DNA of 64,000 nt from Zoogloea sp. (GCF_017302315.1 NZ_JAFLDT010000001.1:1-64000); one strand, 5' to 3'; positions 18,588 through 30,082 are shown, numbered from the stretch's first letter. Translations and numbers: made by a program. The notes: generated by a model from the sequence alone, not told the origin.

Positions 18588-20684
18588 TTACTGGGCCTGC
18601 TCGTTCAAGAGTGCCTTCATGGACAGGCGCACACGGCCTTTCTCATCGGTCTCGAGCACCTTGACGCGTACAACCTGACCTTCCTTGAGGTAGTCGGACA
18701 CGGCATTGACGCGCTCGTTGGCGATCTGGGAGACGTGCAGCAGCCCATCACGGCCCGGCATGATGTTGATGATCGCACCGAAGTCGAGGATGCGGATGAC
18801 CGGGCCTTCATAGACCTTGCCCACTTCCACTTCCGCGGTGATGTCTTCGATGCGCTTCTTGGCCACTTGCGCGCCTTCGGAGCTCACGGAAGAGATCGTC
18901 ACGTTGCCGTCGTCGGTGATCTCGATGATGGTACCGGTCTCTTCCTGCAGACCGCGGATCACCGCGCCGCCCTTGCCGATCACGTCGCGGATCTTCTCGG
19001 GGTTGATCTTCAGGGTGATCATGCGCGGCGCGAAATCGGACACTTCACCGCGGGCTTCGCCCAGGGCCGACTTCATCAGGCCGAGGATGTGCATGCGGCC
19101 TTCCTTGGCCTGGGCCAGGGCAACCTGCATGATCTCCTTGGTGATGCCGAGGATCTTGATGTCCATCTGCAGGGCGGTCACGCCGTTCTCGGTACCCGCC
19201 ACCTTGAAGTCCATGTCGCCCAGGTGATCTTCGTCGCCCAGGATGTCGGTCAGCACGGCAAAACGGCCACCGTCCTTGATCAGGCCCATGGCGATGCCAG
19301 CCACGGGCGAAGTCAGGGGGACGCCGGCATCCATCATGGCCAGGGAGCCACCACAGACGGAAGCCATGGAACTGGAGCCATTAGACTCGGTGATCTCCGA
19401 GACCACACGAACGGTGTAGGAGAAATCTTCCTTGCCCGGCAGCACGCCAGCCAGCGCACGCTTGGCCAGACGGCCGTGGCCGATCTCGCGACGCTTGGGC
19501 GAGCCGAAGCGGCCGCATTCGCCGGTGGAGAACGGGGGGAAGTTGTAATGCAGCATGAAGCGCTCGCGGTATTCACCGGCGACCGCATCGATAATCTGCT
19601 CGTCACGGCCGGTGCCCAGGGTGGTCACCACCAGGGCCTGGGTCTCACCGCGGGTGAACAGCGCGGAACCGTGGGTACGGGGCAGCACGCCGACACGGAT
19701 GTCGATCGGGCGCACGGTGCGGGTGTCACGGCCATCAATTCGCGGCTCGCCACTGAGGATGCGGCCACGAACAACCTTGGCTTCGAGATCGAAGATGATG
19801 TTGTTGACGGTGTTGGCGTCAAACTCAACACCTTCGGCCACGAGTGTCTCGTGCACTTCCTTGCCGATTGCCGACAGCTGCTGCGAACGGGCCTGCTTGG
19901 CGGTGATACGGAAGGCTTCGTCGATCTTCGCGCTGGCGATCTCGGTGACGCGGGCGATCAGGGCCTCGTTCTTGGCCGGAGCCTGCCAGTCCCATTCGGG
20001 CTTGCCAGCGACTTCGACCAGTTCGTTGATGGCATTGATCGCGGCCTGCATCTGGGTATGGCCGAAAACCACACCGCCCAGCATCACGTCCTCGGGCAGC
20101 TCGAGGGCTTCGGACTCAACCATCAGCACGGCGGTCTCCGTACCGGCGACCACCAGATTCATCTTGCTGGTCTGCAACTGGGTAGCCGTCGGATTCAGGA
20201 TGTACTCGCCATTCTCGTAACCAACGCGACAGGCGCCGATCGGGCCCGCAAACGGGATGCCCGCAATGGCCAGCGCTGCAGAGGCAGCGATCATCGCGGG
20301 GATGTCAGCGTCCACTTCCGGGTTCAGGGACACCACTTGGGCAATCACCTGGACTTCGTTATAGAAGCCATCCGGGAAGAGCGGGCGGATGGGACGGTCG
20401 ATCAGACGGGAAGTGAGCGTTTCCTTCTCGGTCGGACGACCTTCACGCTTGAAGAAGCCACCGGGAATACGGCCGGCCGCGTAGAACTTTTCAACATAAT
20501 CGACAGTAAGGGGGAAGAAGTCCTGGCCCGGCTTGGCGCTCTTGGCAGCCACCACGGTGGCCAGCACCACGGTGTCGTCCATATTGACGATCACGGCACC
20601 GTGGGCTTGACGGGCAACTTCACCTGTCTCCAGGGTGACGGTGTGGGAGCCGTAGGTAAAACTCTTCTTGATAGCGGTAGGCAA
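18588..20684 (-). CDS. pnp: Polynucleotide phosphorylase
   Basis: 3'-5' phosphorolytic exoribonuclease of the RNA degradosome; about 698 residues. Two RNase PH-like domains are separated by a helical linker. The KH domain has [16 protein letters not shown], and the S1 domain [18 protein letters not shown] near the C-terminus. The likely start is a TTG at 20684 (encoding [12 protein letters not shown]), with AAGGA five bases upstream. Another TTG five codons earlier would place the Shine-Dalgarno inside the gene. A weak start may limit translation of an enzyme known to be autoregulated. It follows rpsO. Confidence 0.95.
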   Translation of the reverse strand: MPTAIKKSFTYGSHTVTLETGEVARQAHGAVIVNMDDTVVLATVVAAKSAKPGQDFFPLTVDYVEKFYAAGRIPGGFFKREGRPTEKETLTSRLIDRPIRPLFPDGFYNEVQVIAQVVSLNPEVDADIPAMIAASAALAIAGIPFAGPIGACRVGYENGEYILNPTATQLQTSKMNLVVAGTETAVLMVESEALELPEDVMLGGVVFGHTQMQAAINAINELVEVAGKPEWDWQAPAKNEALIARVTEIASAKIDEAFRITAKQARSQQLSAIGKEVHETLVAEGVEFDANTVNNIIFDLEAKVVRGRILSGEPRIDGRDTRTVRPIDIRVGVLPRTHGSALFTRGETQALVVTTLGTGRDEQIIDAVAGEYRERFMLHYNFPPFSTGECGRFGSPKRREIGHGRLAKRALAGVLPGKEDFSYTVRVVSEITESNGSSSMASVCGGSLAMMDAGVPLTSPVAGIAMGLIKDGGRFAVLTDILGDEDHLGDMDFKVAGTENGVTALQMDIKILGITKEIMQVALAQAKEGRMHILGLMKSALGEARGEVSDFAPRMITLKINPEKIRDVIGKGGAVIRGLQEETGTIIEITDDGNVTISSVSSEGAQVAKKRIEDITAEVEVGKVYEGPVIRILDFGAIINIMPGRDGLLHVSQIANERVNAVSDYLKEGQVVRVKVLETDEKGRVRLSMKALLNEQAQ

Positions 20685-20778
20685 AGGATGTCCTTTCAAT
20701 CAATCGACTGGCGGCAAACAACAACCGCACGCTTAGCCGAGGTAACGCGCCGTTTTCTCTGGCGCACAGATGTGACAA

Positions 20779-20810
20779 AGCCGGCGAAGCCTCACAGACT
20801 TACGCCGGCT
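20779..20810 (-). repeat. Intercistronic hairpin between rpsO and pnp
   Basis: AGCCGGCG (20779-20786) and CGCCGGCT (20803-20810) form a perfect 8-bp stem with a 16-base loop, followed on the minus strand by TTG. It lies where the RNase III-processed hairpin of the E. coli pnp leader is found. It could be a processing site or a weak terminator of rpsO. Confidence 0.45.
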
Positions 20811-20878
20811 GTGCCCATGATCAAACCTGCACCAAGGGCAGGATTGTCACGTTCGGTACTGAAGCAGCTTTTATCAGC

Positions 20879-21148
20879 TTACTTGCGCAGGCCGAGGCGA
20901 GCGATCAGCTCACGGTAGCCATCGACGTTCTTGCGCTTCAGGTAATCGAGGAGCTTGCGACGCTGGCTCACCATCATCAGGAGGCCGCGACGGGAGTGGT
21001 GATCCTTGACGTTAACCTTGAAGTGGCCGGTCAGATCGTTGATGCGGGCGGTGAGCAGAGCGACTTGCACTTCCGGAGAACCGGTGTCGCCCTTGGCGCG
21101 CGCGAAGTCGCCAACGATTTGCGCTTTTTGTTCAGTGGAGATTGCCAT
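20879..21148 (-). CDS. rpsO: 30S ribosomal protein S15
   Basis: An 89-residue primary 16S rRNA-binding protein. It contains [21 protein letters not shown] and [15 protein letters not shown], the S15 signature. It ends LIARLGLRK, typical of the family. It precedes pnp, the usual bacterial order, and has its own promoter in the truB-rpsO gap. Confidence 0.97.
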   Translation of the reverse strand: MAISTEQKAQIVGDFARAKGDTGSPEVQVALLTARINDLTGHFKVNVKDHHSRRGLLMMVSQRRKLLDYLKRKNVDGYRELIARLGLRK

Positions 21149-21187
21149 TGTTTAACTCGGTTAGGATTTAGCCTTGCGAAGCGCGCG

Positions 21188-21217
21188 ATTATATCGAATC
21201 GGCACGGGATTACTCAA
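21188..21217 (-). promoter_or_regulatory. Sigma-70 promoter of rpsO
   Basis: On the minus strand TTGAGT (21212-21217) is followed after 18 bases by a perfect TATAAT (21188-21193). The predicted start is about 30-35 bases before the rpsO ATG. Confidence 0.75.
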
Positions 21218-21223
21218 GACATT

Positions 21224-22141
21224 TCATTGATTTCCGGTGGCAACGAGACGCGTCGGCGCCATCATCCCACCCTCCCCCAGGGTTCCGACGCCGAGGAAAC
21301 GCTCCCCCGCGTAGACCCGGAACATCCTGCCCACTGCATCGCTGCACACCTGCACAGCCTGCCCATGGGTAAAACTCGTCGCCTGCATTGCATCAAGCGC
21401 CATGACCTCCAGATGGACCAGCAAGGCATCCACCGGCGCCAGTTCAGCGTCCCGGTCCGTCTCGGGCAGGGCCTCGAAATCCATCAGGGAGATCGAGGAT
21501 TCCAGCTCGAAAGGCCCGATACGCGTTCGCCGAAGTGCCGTAAGGTGGGCACCACACCCCAACAGCGCCCCCAGATCGGAGGCCAGGGTGCGTACATAGG
21601 TGCCCTTGCTGCACGCCACCCGCAGCTTCAGGCTGTCGCCTTCACGGGCAAGAAACTCAAGACTGTGGATCGTCACCCTCCGGGCCTCCCGCGGGATGTC
21701 GATCCCCGCCCGGGCATACTCGTAGAGCGCCTTGCCATGATGCTTCAATGCGGAGTACATCGGCGGCACCTGATCGATGTCGCCCCTCAAGCGCTCGAGG
21801 GCAGCCTCGATGTCAGCATCCGTGGCATCCACCGCGGCGTTTGCCAGCACCTCCCCCTCCGCATCCGCTGTGGTCGTCGTAACCCCCAGCAGCACGGTAG
21901 CCTCGTAGACCTTGTCCGCATCCAGAAGGGTTTGGGAAAACTTGGTGGCTTCGCCGAAGGTCAGTGGCAGCAAGCCGGTCGCCATGGGATCAAGCGTACC
22001 GGTATGACCACCCTTGGCCGCTTTCAGCAGCCAGCGCGCCTTTTGCAAGGCATTGTTGGAGCTGAGGCCGAGGGGCTTGTCGAGAAACAGCACGCCGTCG
22101 ACAACGCGACGCGGCGTACGGCGCTGGGGGGTGTGAGCCAA
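21224..22141 (-). CDS. truB: tRNA pseudouridine(55) synthase
   Basis: Converts U55 of tRNAs to pseudouridine; 305 residues. The catalytic Asp51 lies in GGHTGTLDPMATG, and KVYEATVLLG and CSKGTYVRTL are other family motifs. A C-terminal PUA-like region follows. The start is TTG at 22141 (MAHTPQRRTPRRVVDG), with AGGAAG eight bases upstream. It follows rbfA by 47 bases. Confidence 0.95.
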   Translation of the reverse strand: MAHTPQRRTPRRVVDGVLFLDKPLGLSSNNALQKARWLLKAAKGGHTGTLDPMATGLLPLTFGEATKFSQTLLDADKVYEATVLLGVTTTTADAEGEVLANAAVDATDADIEAALERLRGDIDQVPPMYSALKHHGKALYEYARAGIDIPREARRVTIHSLEFLAREGDSLKLRVACSKGTYVRTLASDLGALLGCGAHLTALRRTRIGPFELESSISLMDFEALPETDRDAELAPVDALLVHLEVMALDAMQATSFTHGQAVQVCSDAVGRMFRVYAGERFLGVGTLGEGGMMAPTRLVATGNQ

Positions 22142-22188
22142 ACGGAGAACTTCCTGGAAAGACGGTGCTCAGGCACCGCCTGGGGGAA

Positions 22189-22623
22189 TCAGGGGGTCGT
22201 CGGGGGAGACTCGGGCGACGCGGCGTCACTGCCATCCTCAGCCCCTTCATCAGGCGCATCGGCAAGCTGCCGATCCGCCTCAATGGCCTTGTCGATCAGG
22301 GCAGAGATGCGGTTCCCCGTTTCCACAGAGGGATCGTAATGGAAGTGCAGCTCGGGCAGCGTATGGATGCGGATCCGGCGGCCCAACTCGCGCCGCAGGA
22401 AACTGCTGGCCCTGCGCAGCCCTTTCTGGATCTCCTCGAGCCCCTCCTGCCCGGTCATGGAGGTGAAATACACCTTCGCATGGGCGTAGTCGGGGGTGAT
22501 CTCCACGTCGGTCAGGGTGATGAAACCGACGCGGGGGTCTTTCAACTCGAGGCGGATCAGCTCGGCCAGCTCGCGACGAATCTGCTCCGCCACGCGCTGA
22601 CCTCGGGAAAACTCCTTGGGCAT
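22189..22623 (-). CDS. rbfA: Ribosome-binding factor A
   Basis: Small KH-fold factor needed for late 30S maturation; 144 residues. It begins MPKEFSRGQRVAEQIRREL and includes DPRVGFITLTDVEITPDYAHAKVY (shown in part), the RbfA signature. The C-terminal ~30 residues form an acidic tail, DAPDEGAEDGSD. It starts three bases after the infB stop. Confidence 0.95.
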   Translation of the reverse strand: MPKEFSRGQRVAEQIRRELAELIRLELKDPRVGFITLTDVEITPDYAHAKVYFTSMTGQEGLEEIQKGLRRASSFLRRELGRRIRIHTLPELHFHYDPSVETGNRISALIDKAIEADRQLADAPDEGAEDGSDAASPESPPTTP

Positions 22624-22626
22624 GGC

Positions 22627-25470
22627 TTACAGGGTCCGGGCAACTTCCTGGATTTCGAACACTTCGAGCTGGTCGCCTTCCTGGAGATCGTTGAAATTGC
22701 GCACCTGCAGACCGCACTCGTAGCCGAATTTGACTTCCTTGACGTCGTCCTTGAAGCGCTTGAGCGACTCGAGCTCACCACTGTGAATGACCACGTGATT
22801 GCGCAGCACGCGCACCTGAGCGTTGCGTTTGACGATCCCCTCCAGCACGTAGCAACCGGCGATCGTGCCGACCTTCGAGATGGTGAAGACCTGACGGACT
22901 TCCACCAGACCCAGGATCTGCTCACGCTTCTCAGGCGCCAGCATGCCGGACAGGGCACTCTTAACCTCATCGACAGCGTCGTAGATGATGTTGTAGTAGC
23001 GAAGATCCACACCAAAGGTCTCAGCGAGCTTGCGGGCATTCGCGTCGGCGCGGATGTTGAAGCCGATGATGACCGCACCGGAGGCCTGTGCCAGGTTCAC
23101 ATCGGATTCGCTGATTGCACCAACACCGCCGTGGATGACCTGCACCCGGACTTCGTCGTTGGACAGCTTGACCAGCGAATGGGCCAGCGCTTCCTGGGAA
23201 CCCTGCACATCCGCCTTGATGATGAGCGGCAGGGTTTTGACTTCGCCTTCACCCATTTGCTCGAACATGCTTTCGAGCTTGGCGGCTTGCTGCTTGGCCA
23301 GTTTCACATCACGGAATTTGCCTTGACGGAACAGGGCAATTTCTCGGGCCTTGCGCTCATCAGCCAGGGCCACCACCTCATCGCCAGCACCCGGAACCTC
23401 GGACAAGCCCAGAATCTCGACCGGAATGGAGGGGCCCGCTTCCTCGATGGGCTTGCCGTTCTCATCCAGCATCGCACGAACACGACCGAATGTTGCACCG
23501 GCCAAAAGCACATCGCCGCGCCGGAGCGTACCGGACTGGACCAGCAGGGTAGCAACCGGACCACGACCCTTGTCCAGACGGGCCTCGATGATGAGGCCCT
23601 TGGCCATGCTCTCCTGCGGCGCCGTCAGCTCAAGCACTTCCGCCTGCAACAGGATGGCTTCGAGGAGGTCATCCACACCCGTACCCATTTTGGCCGAAAC
23701 TTCGACAAACATGGTATCGCCGCCATAGGCCTCGGGAACCACGCCCTCGGCGATCAACTCCTGACGCACACGCTCGGGGTTGGCACCGGGCTTGTCGATC
23801 TTGTTGACCGCCACGATCAGGGGCACTTCAGCCGCCTTGGCATGGTGGATGGCCTCCTTGGTCTGAGGCATCACGCCGTCATCCGCTGCAACCACCAACA
23901 CCACAAGGTCGGTAGCCTTGGCACCGCGGGCTCGCATTGCCGTAAAGGCCTCGTGACCCGGTGTATCCAGGAAGGTCACCATGCCGCGGTCGGTTTCCAC
24001 ATGGTAGGCACCAATGTGCTGGGTGATGCCACCTGCCTCACCGGCTGCAACCTTGGCGCGCCGGATGTAGTCAAGCAAGGAGGTCTTGCCATGGTCCACG
24101 TGACCCATCACGGTCACCACCGGCGCGCGCGGCTCCAGGGCGTAATCCTTGTGCTCGCCGCTGTCTTCGAGGAAGGCATCGGGATCATCGAGCTTGGCCG
24201 CGACAGCCTTGTGCCCCATTTCCTCGACGAGAATCATCGCCGTATCCTGATCGAGCACCTGGTTGATGGTGACCATCGAGCCCATTTTCATGAGCGCCTT
24301 GATCACCTCAATGGCCTTCACGGACATCTTGTGCGCCAAGTCGGCAACCGAGATCGTCTCCGGCACATGAACCTCGCGAACGATCGGCTCAGTGGGCGCG
24401 ACAAAGGCTGTGGTCTCCTGATGACGACCGCCATTGCGACCACCACTGCGACCACCACCGCGCCAGCCTCCGGCACCCCCCGTGGTGTCGCCACGGGTCT
24501 TGAGTCCGCCACGACGCTTCGCATCCGCGGGGACTTCCTTGCTCACGACCTTCTTGACATCCTTGCGGGCACCCTTTTCCTCGGTCTTGGCAGGTTTGTG
24601 AAGGGTTCCCGTCTTGGGGGCGGCATCGCCTTCCACCTTGGCCTTCTCGGCGGCGGCGGCACGCAACTTCTCTTCCTCCGCACGCTGCAGCATGGCCGCA
24701 CGCGCACGGGCTTCACGCTCCTGCTTTTCCCGAAGATCAGCCGCCTGACGGGCTTGAAGTTCAGCATGACGCTGCGCCTCACGCTCCCGACTGGCCTTTT
24801 CCTCGGCACTCAGGATGGAGCCGGCCACTACACGCCGCACTGGCGTCGCAGGCCGAGCCTCGGCCTTGGTCGCAACGGGCTCGGCTGGCACGGCTGCGAC
24901 TTGCGGGGCGGGCTCAGGCTCAGGCTCGGGTTCGGGCTCCGGCGCCACCTCGAGCACGGGTTCGGGGATCGGCTCGGGCACGGGTTCGGGTGCAACTTCG
25001 ACCACGGGCTCAGGCTCGGGCTCCGGAACAAGCTCCGGCACGGGCGCAACGACAGGCTCCGCGACCTGCTCAAGCACCTCCACCAGAGGTTCGACCTCAG
25101 CGGACAGACCAACAGCCACGTTTTCATCCGTCACCACCGAAGCGGAGGCGGCAGACTCAGGCACCAACGCTTCGTCACGCTTGACGAACACTCGCTTCTT
25201 GCGTACCTCCACCTGCACGGTCCGGGCGCGCCCTGTGGAGTCCGTCGCCTTGATCTCGCTGGTCTGCTTGCGCGTCAGCGTGATCTTGGACTTCGCTGCC
25301 GTATCGCCGTGGGAACGGCGAAGAAAATCCAGCAGACGGGTCTTGTCCTGCTCGGAGAGCAGATCGGTTTCCCGTGCCTTGTCAACGCCAGCCTTTTGCA
25401 ACTGCTCGAGCAACACGGAGGCCGGCATTTTGAGTTCGCCGGCAAATTGTGTAACGGTTGTCTGTCCCAT
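22627..25470 (-). CDS. infB: Translation initiation factor IF-2
   Basis: GTPase that places initiator tRNA on the 30S subunit; 947 residues. The N-terminal IF2N-like domain (about residues 1-55) is followed by a long disordered linker. This includes a Pro-Glu-Pro/Val repeat (about residues 115-205) and Arg/Ala/Glu-rich helices. The G domain starts near residue 450, with [20 protein letters not shown] and NKID. Domains II-IV and the fMet-tRNA-binding C2 domain follow. The repeat explains the low-complexity DNA at 24,900-25,060. It lies 17 bases after nusA. Confidence 0.96.
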   Translation of the reverse strand: MGQTTVTQFAGELKMPASVLLEQLQKAGVDKARETDLLSEQDKTRLLDFLRRSHGDTAAKSKITLTRKQTSEIKATDSTGRARTVQVEVRKKRVFVKRDEALVPESAASASVVTDENVAVGLSAEVEPLVEVLEQVAEPVVAPVPELVPEPEPEPVVEVAPEPVPEPIPEPVLEVAPEPEPEPEPEPAPQVAAVPAEPVATKAEARPATPVRRVVAGSILSAEEKASREREAQRHAELQARQAADLREKQEREARARAAMLQRAEEEKLRAAAAEKAKVEGDAAPKTGTLHKPAKTEEKGARKDVKKVVSKEVPADAKRRGGLKTRGDTTGGAGGWRGGGRSGGRNGGRHQETTAFVAPTEPIVREVHVPETISVADLAHKMSVKAIEVIKALMKMGSMVTINQVLDQDTAMILVEEMGHKAVAAKLDDPDAFLEDSGEHKDYALEPRAPVVTVMGHVDHGKTSLLDYIRRAKVAAGEAGGITQHIGAYHVETDRGMVTFLDTPGHEAFTAMRARGAKATDLVVLVVAADDGVMPQTKEAIHHAKAAEVPLIVAVNKIDKPGANPERVRQELIAEGVVPEAYGGDTMFVEVSAKMGTGVDDLLEAILLQAEVLELTAPQESMAKGLIIEARLDKGRGPVATLLVQSGTLRRGDVLLAGATFGRVRAMLDENGKPIEEAGPSIPVEILGLSEVPGAGDEVVALADERKAREIALFRQGKFRDVKLAKQQAAKLESMFEQMGEGEVKTLPLIIKADVQGSQEALAHSLVKLSNDEVRVQVIHGGVGAISESDVNLAQASGAVIIGFNIRADANARKLAETFGVDLRYYNIIYDAVDEVKSALSGMLAPEKREQILGLVEVRQVFTISKVGTIAGCYVLEGIVKRNAQVRVLRNHVVIHSGELESLKRFKDDVKEVKFGYECGLQVRNFNDLQEGDQLEVFEIQEVARTL

Positions 25471-25487
25471 CTTGAACCTCCGGGGTA

Positions 25488-26960
25488 TTACTCGAACCAG
25501 TGCGCGCGCGCCTTGGTAATCAGATTCTTGGCCCGCTCTTCGTCCAGCCCCGACATTTCCATCAACTCATCGACAGCCAGATCAGCAAGTTCGTCGCGGG
25601 TATGAACGCCACCCTGAGCCAGCTTGGCAGCCAGAGGCTTGTCCATGCCTTCAAGGCCGAGCAAGTCTTCGGCAACGGTTTCCAGCTGTTCCTCAGTGAC
25701 GATGGCTTCGGTGAGGAGCACGTTACGGGCGCGGTTGCGCAGCTCATTCACCGTTTCTTCGTCGAAGGATTCGATCTCCAGCATTTCTGCCAGCGGCACG
25801 TAGGCAATCTCCTCAAGGGAGGAGAAACCCTCGTCGATCAGGATGTCGGCAACTTCCTCATCCACATCAAGCTTGGCGATGAATAGCTGACGGACCGTGC
25901 TGTGCTCGGCCTCAGACTTGCGCTCCGACTCCGCCTCGGTCATCAGATTGATGCTCCAGCCCGTCAGTTCGGAAGCAAGCTTGACGTTCTGCCCATTGCG
26001 ACCAATGGCAATGGCCAGATTGTTTTCATCAACAACCACATCCATGGCGTGAGCCTCCTCATCAACAACGATAGAAGAGACTTCCGCAGGCTGGAGGGCA
26101 CCGATGACGAACTGGGCCGGCTCGGGAGACCACAGCACGATGTCGATGTTTTCCCCACCGATCTCGTTACGTACCGCGGTGACCCGCGAACCACGCAAAC
26201 CAACGCAGGTGCCGATCGGATCGATACGCGGATCATTGGACTTGACGCCGATCTTGGCGCGCAGACCGGGATCCCGGGCACAGGCCTTGATCTCGAGCAG
26301 ACCATCATCGATCTCGGGCACTTCCAGTTCGAACAGCCGCATCACAAACTCGGGGGCGGTACGCGACAGGATCAGCTGCGGACCACGGGCCCCACGATCG
26401 ATACGCAGCAGGTAGGCCTTGACCCGATCGCCCACGCGCAGATTTTCCTTTGGAATCATCTGATCGCGAGGCAGCACTGCCTCGAGGCGCCCCACTTCGA
26501 TGATGGCATTGCCCCGCTCCATGCGCTTGATGCTGCCGGAGATGATGTACTCCTTGCGCTCCAGGAAGTCATTGAGGATCTGCTCGCGCTCGGCGTCACG
26601 CACCTTCTGCAGGATCACCTGCTTCGCCGCCTGGGCACCGATGCGACCGAAATCGATGGGCTCAAGCCCTTCTTCCACGTAGTCGCCAACCTGGATGTCC
26701 GGATACTCCTCACGAGCATCGATCAAGCCCATCTGGGCCTCGTCATTCTCCACCTCCGGATCAGGCAGCACCTGCCAACGCCGGAAGGACTCGTAGTCGC
26801 CGGTTTCCCGATTGATGGAGACGCGCACATCGGCTTCGTCATTGATGCGTTTCTTGGTCGCCTGAGCGAGAGCGGACTCCAGCGCGGAGAAAACGATTTC
26901 CTTGGAAACATTCTTCTCGCGCGCCAGCGCATCGACCAACAGCAAAATTTCGCGGCTCAT
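25488..26960 (-). CDS. nusA: Transcription termination/antitermination factor NusA
   Basis: RNA polymerase-binding factor; 490 residues. The N-terminal domain is followed by S1 (about residues 135-200), KH1 and KH2 (about 230-345; [15 protein letters not shown] and [14 protein letters not shown]). Two C-terminal acidic repeats (about 365-490), typical of proteobacterial NusA, bind the alpha subunit and lambda-N-type factors. It follows rimP by 21 bases. Confidence 0.96.
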   Translation of the reverse strand: MSREILLLVDALAREKNVSKEIVFSALESALAQATKKRINDEADVRVSINRETGDYESFRRWQVLPDPEVENDEAQMGLIDAREEYPDIQVGDYVEEGLEPIDFGRIGAQAAKQVILQKVRDAEREQILNDFLERKEYIISGSIKRMERGNAIIEVGRLEAVLPRDQMIPKENLRVGDRVKAYLLRIDRGARGPQLILSRTAPEFVMRLFELEVPEIDDGLLEIKACARDPGLRAKIGVKSNDPRIDPIGTCVGLRGSRVTAVRNEIGGENIDIVLWSPEPAQFVIGALQPAEVSSIVVDEEAHAMDVVVDENNLAIAIGRNGQNVKLASELTGWSINLMTEAESERKSEAEHSTVRQLFIAKLDVDEEVADILIDEGFSSLEEIAYVPLAEMLEIESFDEETVNELRNRARNVLLTEAIVTEEQLETVAEDLLGLEGMDKPLAAKLAQGGVHTRDELADLAVDELMEMSGLDEERAKNLITKARAHWFE

Positions 26961-26981
26961 ACCTGCAAACCTCCAAATCCC

Positions 26982-27410
26982 TTAAAACCTGGGAACCAGG
27001 CGGGCCTTCTCGATATCTTCAAACGGGATCTCCATCGATCCCTTTTCCGTCTCCAAGGTCACCACACCGTCCTTGAGACCTTGCAGCACCCCGGCAAAAT
27101 TGCGCTGATTCGCGACCGGCATGGAGAGACGAACCTGCACGTCCTGACCGGCAAAGCGCTCGAAATCAGCGGGTTTCTTGAGCGCACGATCAAGCCCCGG
27201 AGAAGACACCTCAAGGCGATCGTAATCAACATTCTCAACTTCGAAGACCCGCACCAACTGATTGCTCACCATGGCGCAATCATCAACGGTGATACCGTTG
27301 GGCGAATCGATGAAGATCCGCATGAGCCTGCCGCGGGGCGAGGTTTCGAAATCTACGAGTTCGTAGCCGAGACCTTCCGCAGTCTGTTCGATCAGTTTCT
27401 GCAGCTCCAT
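26982..27410 (-). CDS. rimP: Ribosome maturation factor RimP
   Basis: Factor for 30S assembly; about 142 residues. VDFETSPRGRLMRIFID and VSSPGLDRALKKPADFERF are the RimP signatures, and the C-terminal SH3-like domain ends in FEDIEKARLVPRF. The preferred start is the ATG at 27410 (MELQKLIEQ). A GTG at 27422 is possible. First gene of the rimP-nusA-infB-rbfA-truB unit. Confidence 0.93.
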   Translation of the reverse strand: MELQKLIEQTAEGLGYELVDFETSPRGRLMRIFIDSPNGITVDDCAMVSNQLVRVFEVENVDYDRLEVSSPGLDRALKKPADFERFAGQDVQVRLSMPVANQRNFAGVLQGLKDGVVTLETEKGSMEIPFEDIEKARLVPRF

Positions 27411-27426
27411 TTCCTGGCCCACAAAT

Positions 27427-27448
27427 GAAAAATGGGCGAAACGCCCAT
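27427..27448 (-). terminator. Terminator-like hairpin just before rimP (attenuator candidate)
   Basis: On the minus strand ATGGGCG-TTT-CGCCCAT is followed by TTTTTC. It lies downstream of a strong promoter and only ~6-17 bases before the rimP start, so it would stop transcripts entering rimP-nusA-infB. Two other 8-bp hairpins precede it in the leader (stems at about 27,491-27,510 and 27,471-27,490). Confidence 0.65.
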
Positions 27449-27521
27449 CCCTGTTTAAATTCGACCGGATGTCGGCCCTCTTCAGGGCCGATCGGCTCTT
27501 TCGAACCGATAAAACACAAAG

Positions 27522-27550
27522 ATTATAGCAGCCCGCCAGGGCGGGCGCAA
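27522..27550 (-). promoter_or_regulatory. Sigma-70 promoter of the rimP-nusA-infB operon
   Basis: On the minus strand TTGCGC (27545-27550), a 17-base spacer and a perfect TATAAT (27522-27527). The spacer region holds an inverted repeat, GCCCGCC-CT-GGCGGGC, that could be an operator or the end of the rluB transcript. Confidence 0.75.
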
Positions 27551-27563
27551 TTTTGACCCTATA

Positions 27564-28727
27564 TCAACGGGCTTGCGGCTGCGTGCGGCGAGGCTGGGGC
27601 GCAGTCCGCTTGCCCTTGCCGCCCGCCGTATCGGGCTTGGGAAGCCCAGCCAGCGCGCACACCTGCTCAACCGGCATGTCCTCCCACATTCCCCGCTTGA
27701 GCCGCGAGGGCAGAACCACAGGGCCGTAGCGAACCCGCATCAGACGGCTGACCGTCAACCCCAAGGCCTCGAACATCCGGCGTACCTCACGGTTCCGCCC
27801 CTCGGAAAGCGTCACCCGATACCAATGGTTGGCCCCCTCCCCACCGCCGTCCAGAAGGGTATTGAATCGGGCAATCCCATCCTCAAGCTCAATCCCCTTC
27901 AACAGCACATCTCTTTGCGCCTCATCAAGCTCCCCAAGGATCCGCACCGCATATTCGCGGTCCAGTTCGTAGCGAGGGTGCATCAGCTTGTTGGCCAAAT
28001 CACCGTCATTGACGAACAACAGCAGGCCGGAGGTATTGAAGTCCAGGCGACCAACGGCAATCCAGCGCCCCTTGCGAAGGTTCGGCAGCCGGTCAAAAAC
28101 CGTGGGCCGGCCCTCCGGGTCATCGCGGGAAACAATCTCGCCTTCGGGTTTGTGATAAAGCACAACACGAGGAATCCGCACGGCGAAGCGGATGGGCATC
28201 AGCTTGCCATTGACCCTGACGCGATCACCCGGACCCACCTTCTGTCCGACATCTGCCGGTTCGCCGTTGACGGAAATGCGCCCCGCAACGATCCATTCTT
28301 CAATCTCCCGCCGGGAGCCGATACCCGCCGCGGCAAGCACCTTGTGCAGACGCTGGGGCTCCGTGTAGGTCGAGTCTTCGGGCTTGCGTCGACGCTCGCC
28401 TTCAACCGCCGGCAAGAGCTCGCTGCTGGCGAGAGGATAAGGACTCGCACCACCGGCAATGGCCGCCGCCTGACGCTTGGCCCGCCAGTTGCCCCGCCCG
28501 GGGGCAAGATCGCTGAGCCCGATAGCCGACGCATTGCTCTTTGGCTGCCGCCCTTCATCCTCGCCACGAGGCGGACGCCCGCCACGGTTACCCTCCGCAT
28601 CAGGACGGCCACGCCCGCGGCGCCCGCCCCCCTGGTCCACCGGCGGACCCTGGCGACCAGACTCCTGTCCGGGCTTGGCTGACTTGGCCTTAAACGGCCG
28701 GTTCTTCGGTTTTTGGGAGGTCGACAA
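27564..28727 (-). CDS. rluB: 23S rRNA pseudouridine(2605) synthase RluB
   Basis: Pseudouridine synthase of the RsuA/RluB group; 387 residues. A long basic Arg/Gly-rich disordered N-terminus (about 1-120, [19 protein letters not shown]) precedes an S4 domain ([19 protein letters not shown]). The catalytic domain has Asp229 in [14 protein letters not shown] and ends with [20 protein letters not shown]. The start is a TTG at 28727 inside the end of scpB, with AAGGA nine bases upstream. The C-terminus is also basic and low-complexity. Confidence 0.92.
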   Translation of the reverse strand: MSTSQKPKNRPFKAKSAKPGQESGRQGPPVDQGGGRRGRGRPDAEGNRGGRPPRGEDEGRQPKSNASAIGLSDLAPGRGNWRAKRQAAAIAGGASPYPLASSELLPAVEGERRRKPEDSTYTEPQRLHKVLAAAGIGSRREIEEWIVAGRISVNGEPADVGQKVGPGDRVRVNGKLMPIRFAVRIPRVVLYHKPEGEIVSRDDPEGRPTVFDRLPNLRKGRWIAVGRLDFNTSGLLLFVNDGDLANKLMHPRYELDREYAVRILGELDEAQRDVLLKGIELEDGIARFNTLLDGGGEGANHWYRVTLSEGRNREVRRMFEALGLTVSRLMRVRYGPVVLPSRLKRGMWEDMPVEQVCALAGLPKPDTAGGKGKRTAPQPRRTQPQAR

Positions 28728-29271
28728 GATCCATGATCCTTTCGATTTCAGTCAGCGGAGGCAACTCGGTCAGGCTGCGCAGACCAAGATCCTCCAGGAA
28801 TTTTCGGGTTGTGGCATACAGGCCGGGTCTCCCGGGCGTATCCCGATGACCCACCACATCCACCCACCCTCTCGATTCGAGGGTCTTCAATACGTTGCTG
28901 GAAACCACCACACCGCGAATGTCTTCGATGTCGCCGCGGGTCACCGGCTGGCGATAAGCAATGATCGCGAGGGTCTCCAGAACAGCCCGGGAGTATCTGG
29001 GCGGACGCTCCTGCTTGAGTCGGTCCAGATAGACCTGATACTCCAGGCGGGTCTGAAAGCGCCATCCGCCGGCCGTCTGCACCAGCTCAACACCGCGCCC
29101 CTGCCAGTCCTCGGCAAGCTCGACGAGCAGGCGCCGCACCAGATCACCACCGGGATCCTCCTCGAACAAGCGGCGCAGATCACCCACCGGAACCGGCGCA
29201 GCAGCAGCCAGCAGGGCCGTTTCCAGCACCCGCTTTAATTCTTCAGGCGTCTCCGGTTGCACTGTCGGCAC
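28690..29271 (-). CDS. scpB: Segregation and condensation protein B
   Basis: Winged-helix kleisin-associated subunit of the Smc-ScpA-ScpB condensin; 193 residues. [20 protein letters not shown] and the [16 protein letters not shown] block are diagnostic. GTG start at 29271, which lies inside the end of scpA (29-base overlap), while its own end overlaps rluB. The smc gene is not in the window. Confidence 0.93.
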   Translation of the reverse strand: MPTVQPETPEELKRVLETALLAAAAPVPVGDLRRLFEEDPGGDLVRRLLVELAEDWQGRGVELVQTAGGWRFQTRLEYQVYLDRLKQERPPRYSRAVLETLAIIAYRQPVTRGDIEDIRGVVVSSNVLKTLESRGWVDVVGHRDTPGRPGLYATTRKFLEDLGLRSLTELPPLTEIERIMDLVDLPKTEEPAV

Positions 29272-30082
29272 GCTTCACATAGATCGGCGCAAAGGCCTCA
29301 TTCTGGGTTACCACAACCAGCCTTTCCTTGACCAGTTCGAGGGTCGCAAGAAAACTCACCACAAGGCTGGCAACACCGAGCTTCGGGTCAAAGAGCGACT
29401 CGAAAACGACAAAGCTGTCATCACGAAGCCGCCGGAGAATCAGGGTCATGTGCTCACGCACGGACATCTCTTCCCGTTGAATCGTATGATGCCGCTTCAG
29501 ACGCGCCTGACGGGCAATCTTCAACCAGGCCACCTGCAGATCATGCAGGCTGACCTCGGGGAGGCGCTCCACCACCTTCTCTGCTACAAACACCCCAACC
29601 CATTCAAAATCCCGCTCCACACGCGGCAAGGCATCCAGGCGCATCGACGCCAGCTTCACCTGCTCATACTCAAGCAAGCGACGCACAAGTTCCGCCCGCG
29701 GATCTGGCTCTTCGTCTTCCTCCGGCCGGGGCGGTCGCGGCAGCAACAGGCGCGACTTGATTTCCAGCAAGGTCGCCGCCATCAGAAGATAATCCGCGGC
29801 CAGTTCCAGGTTGTGCTTGCGCATGGCCTCGACGTACTCCAAATACTGGGCCGTCAACGGCGCCATCGGAATATCGAGTACGTTGATATTTGCCTTGCGT
29901 ATCAGATACAACAGCAGATCAAGCGGGCCCTCGAAGGCCTCGAGAATGACCTCCATCGCATCGGGCGGAATGTAAAGATCCTTGGGCAGATCAAAAATCG
30001 GCTGCCCATACATTCTGCCGATGATGGCATCCAGCGGATCGGCCAGGGGGGCCAGATCAAGGTCAGCAGTCATCACGGCCAC
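29243..30082 (-). CDS. scpA: Segregation and condensation protein A
   Basis: Kleisin subunit that bridges the Smc heads; about 279 residues. [25 protein letters not shown] (in part) and [21 protein letters not shown] are the ScpA hallmarks. The start is either GTG at 30082, with AGGAAG suitably spaced, or ATG at 30073. It lies 82 bases after trpS on the same strand. Confidence 0.93.
   Translation of the reverse strand: MAVMTADLDLAPLADPLDAIIGRMYGQPIFDLPKDLYIPPDAMEVILEAFEGPLDLLLYLIRKANINVLDIPMAPLTAQYLEYVEAMRKHNLELAADYLLMAATLLEIKSRLLLPRPPRPEEDEEPDPRAELVRRLLEYEQVKLASMRLDALPRVERDFEWVGVFVAEKVVERLPEVSLHDLQVAWLKIARQARLKRHHTIQREEMSVREHMTLILRRLRDDSFVVFESLFDPKLGVASLVVSFLATLELVKERLVVVTQNEAFAPIYVKRADSATGDA

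Noticed and set aside
18534..20918. Very long plus-strand open frame opposite pnp
   Set aside because: It mirrors pnp codon structure, has no protein-like features, and pnp on the other strand is a clear match. The same reasoning excludes the long frames opposite infB (22165-25605), gabD (16862-18484) and the NCS1-kinase (57920-60406).
24900..25060. Tandem DNA repeats that might be a CRISPR or satellite
   Set aside because: The repeats encode the Pro-Glu-Pro/Val linker of IF-2 in frame, with no spacer structure.
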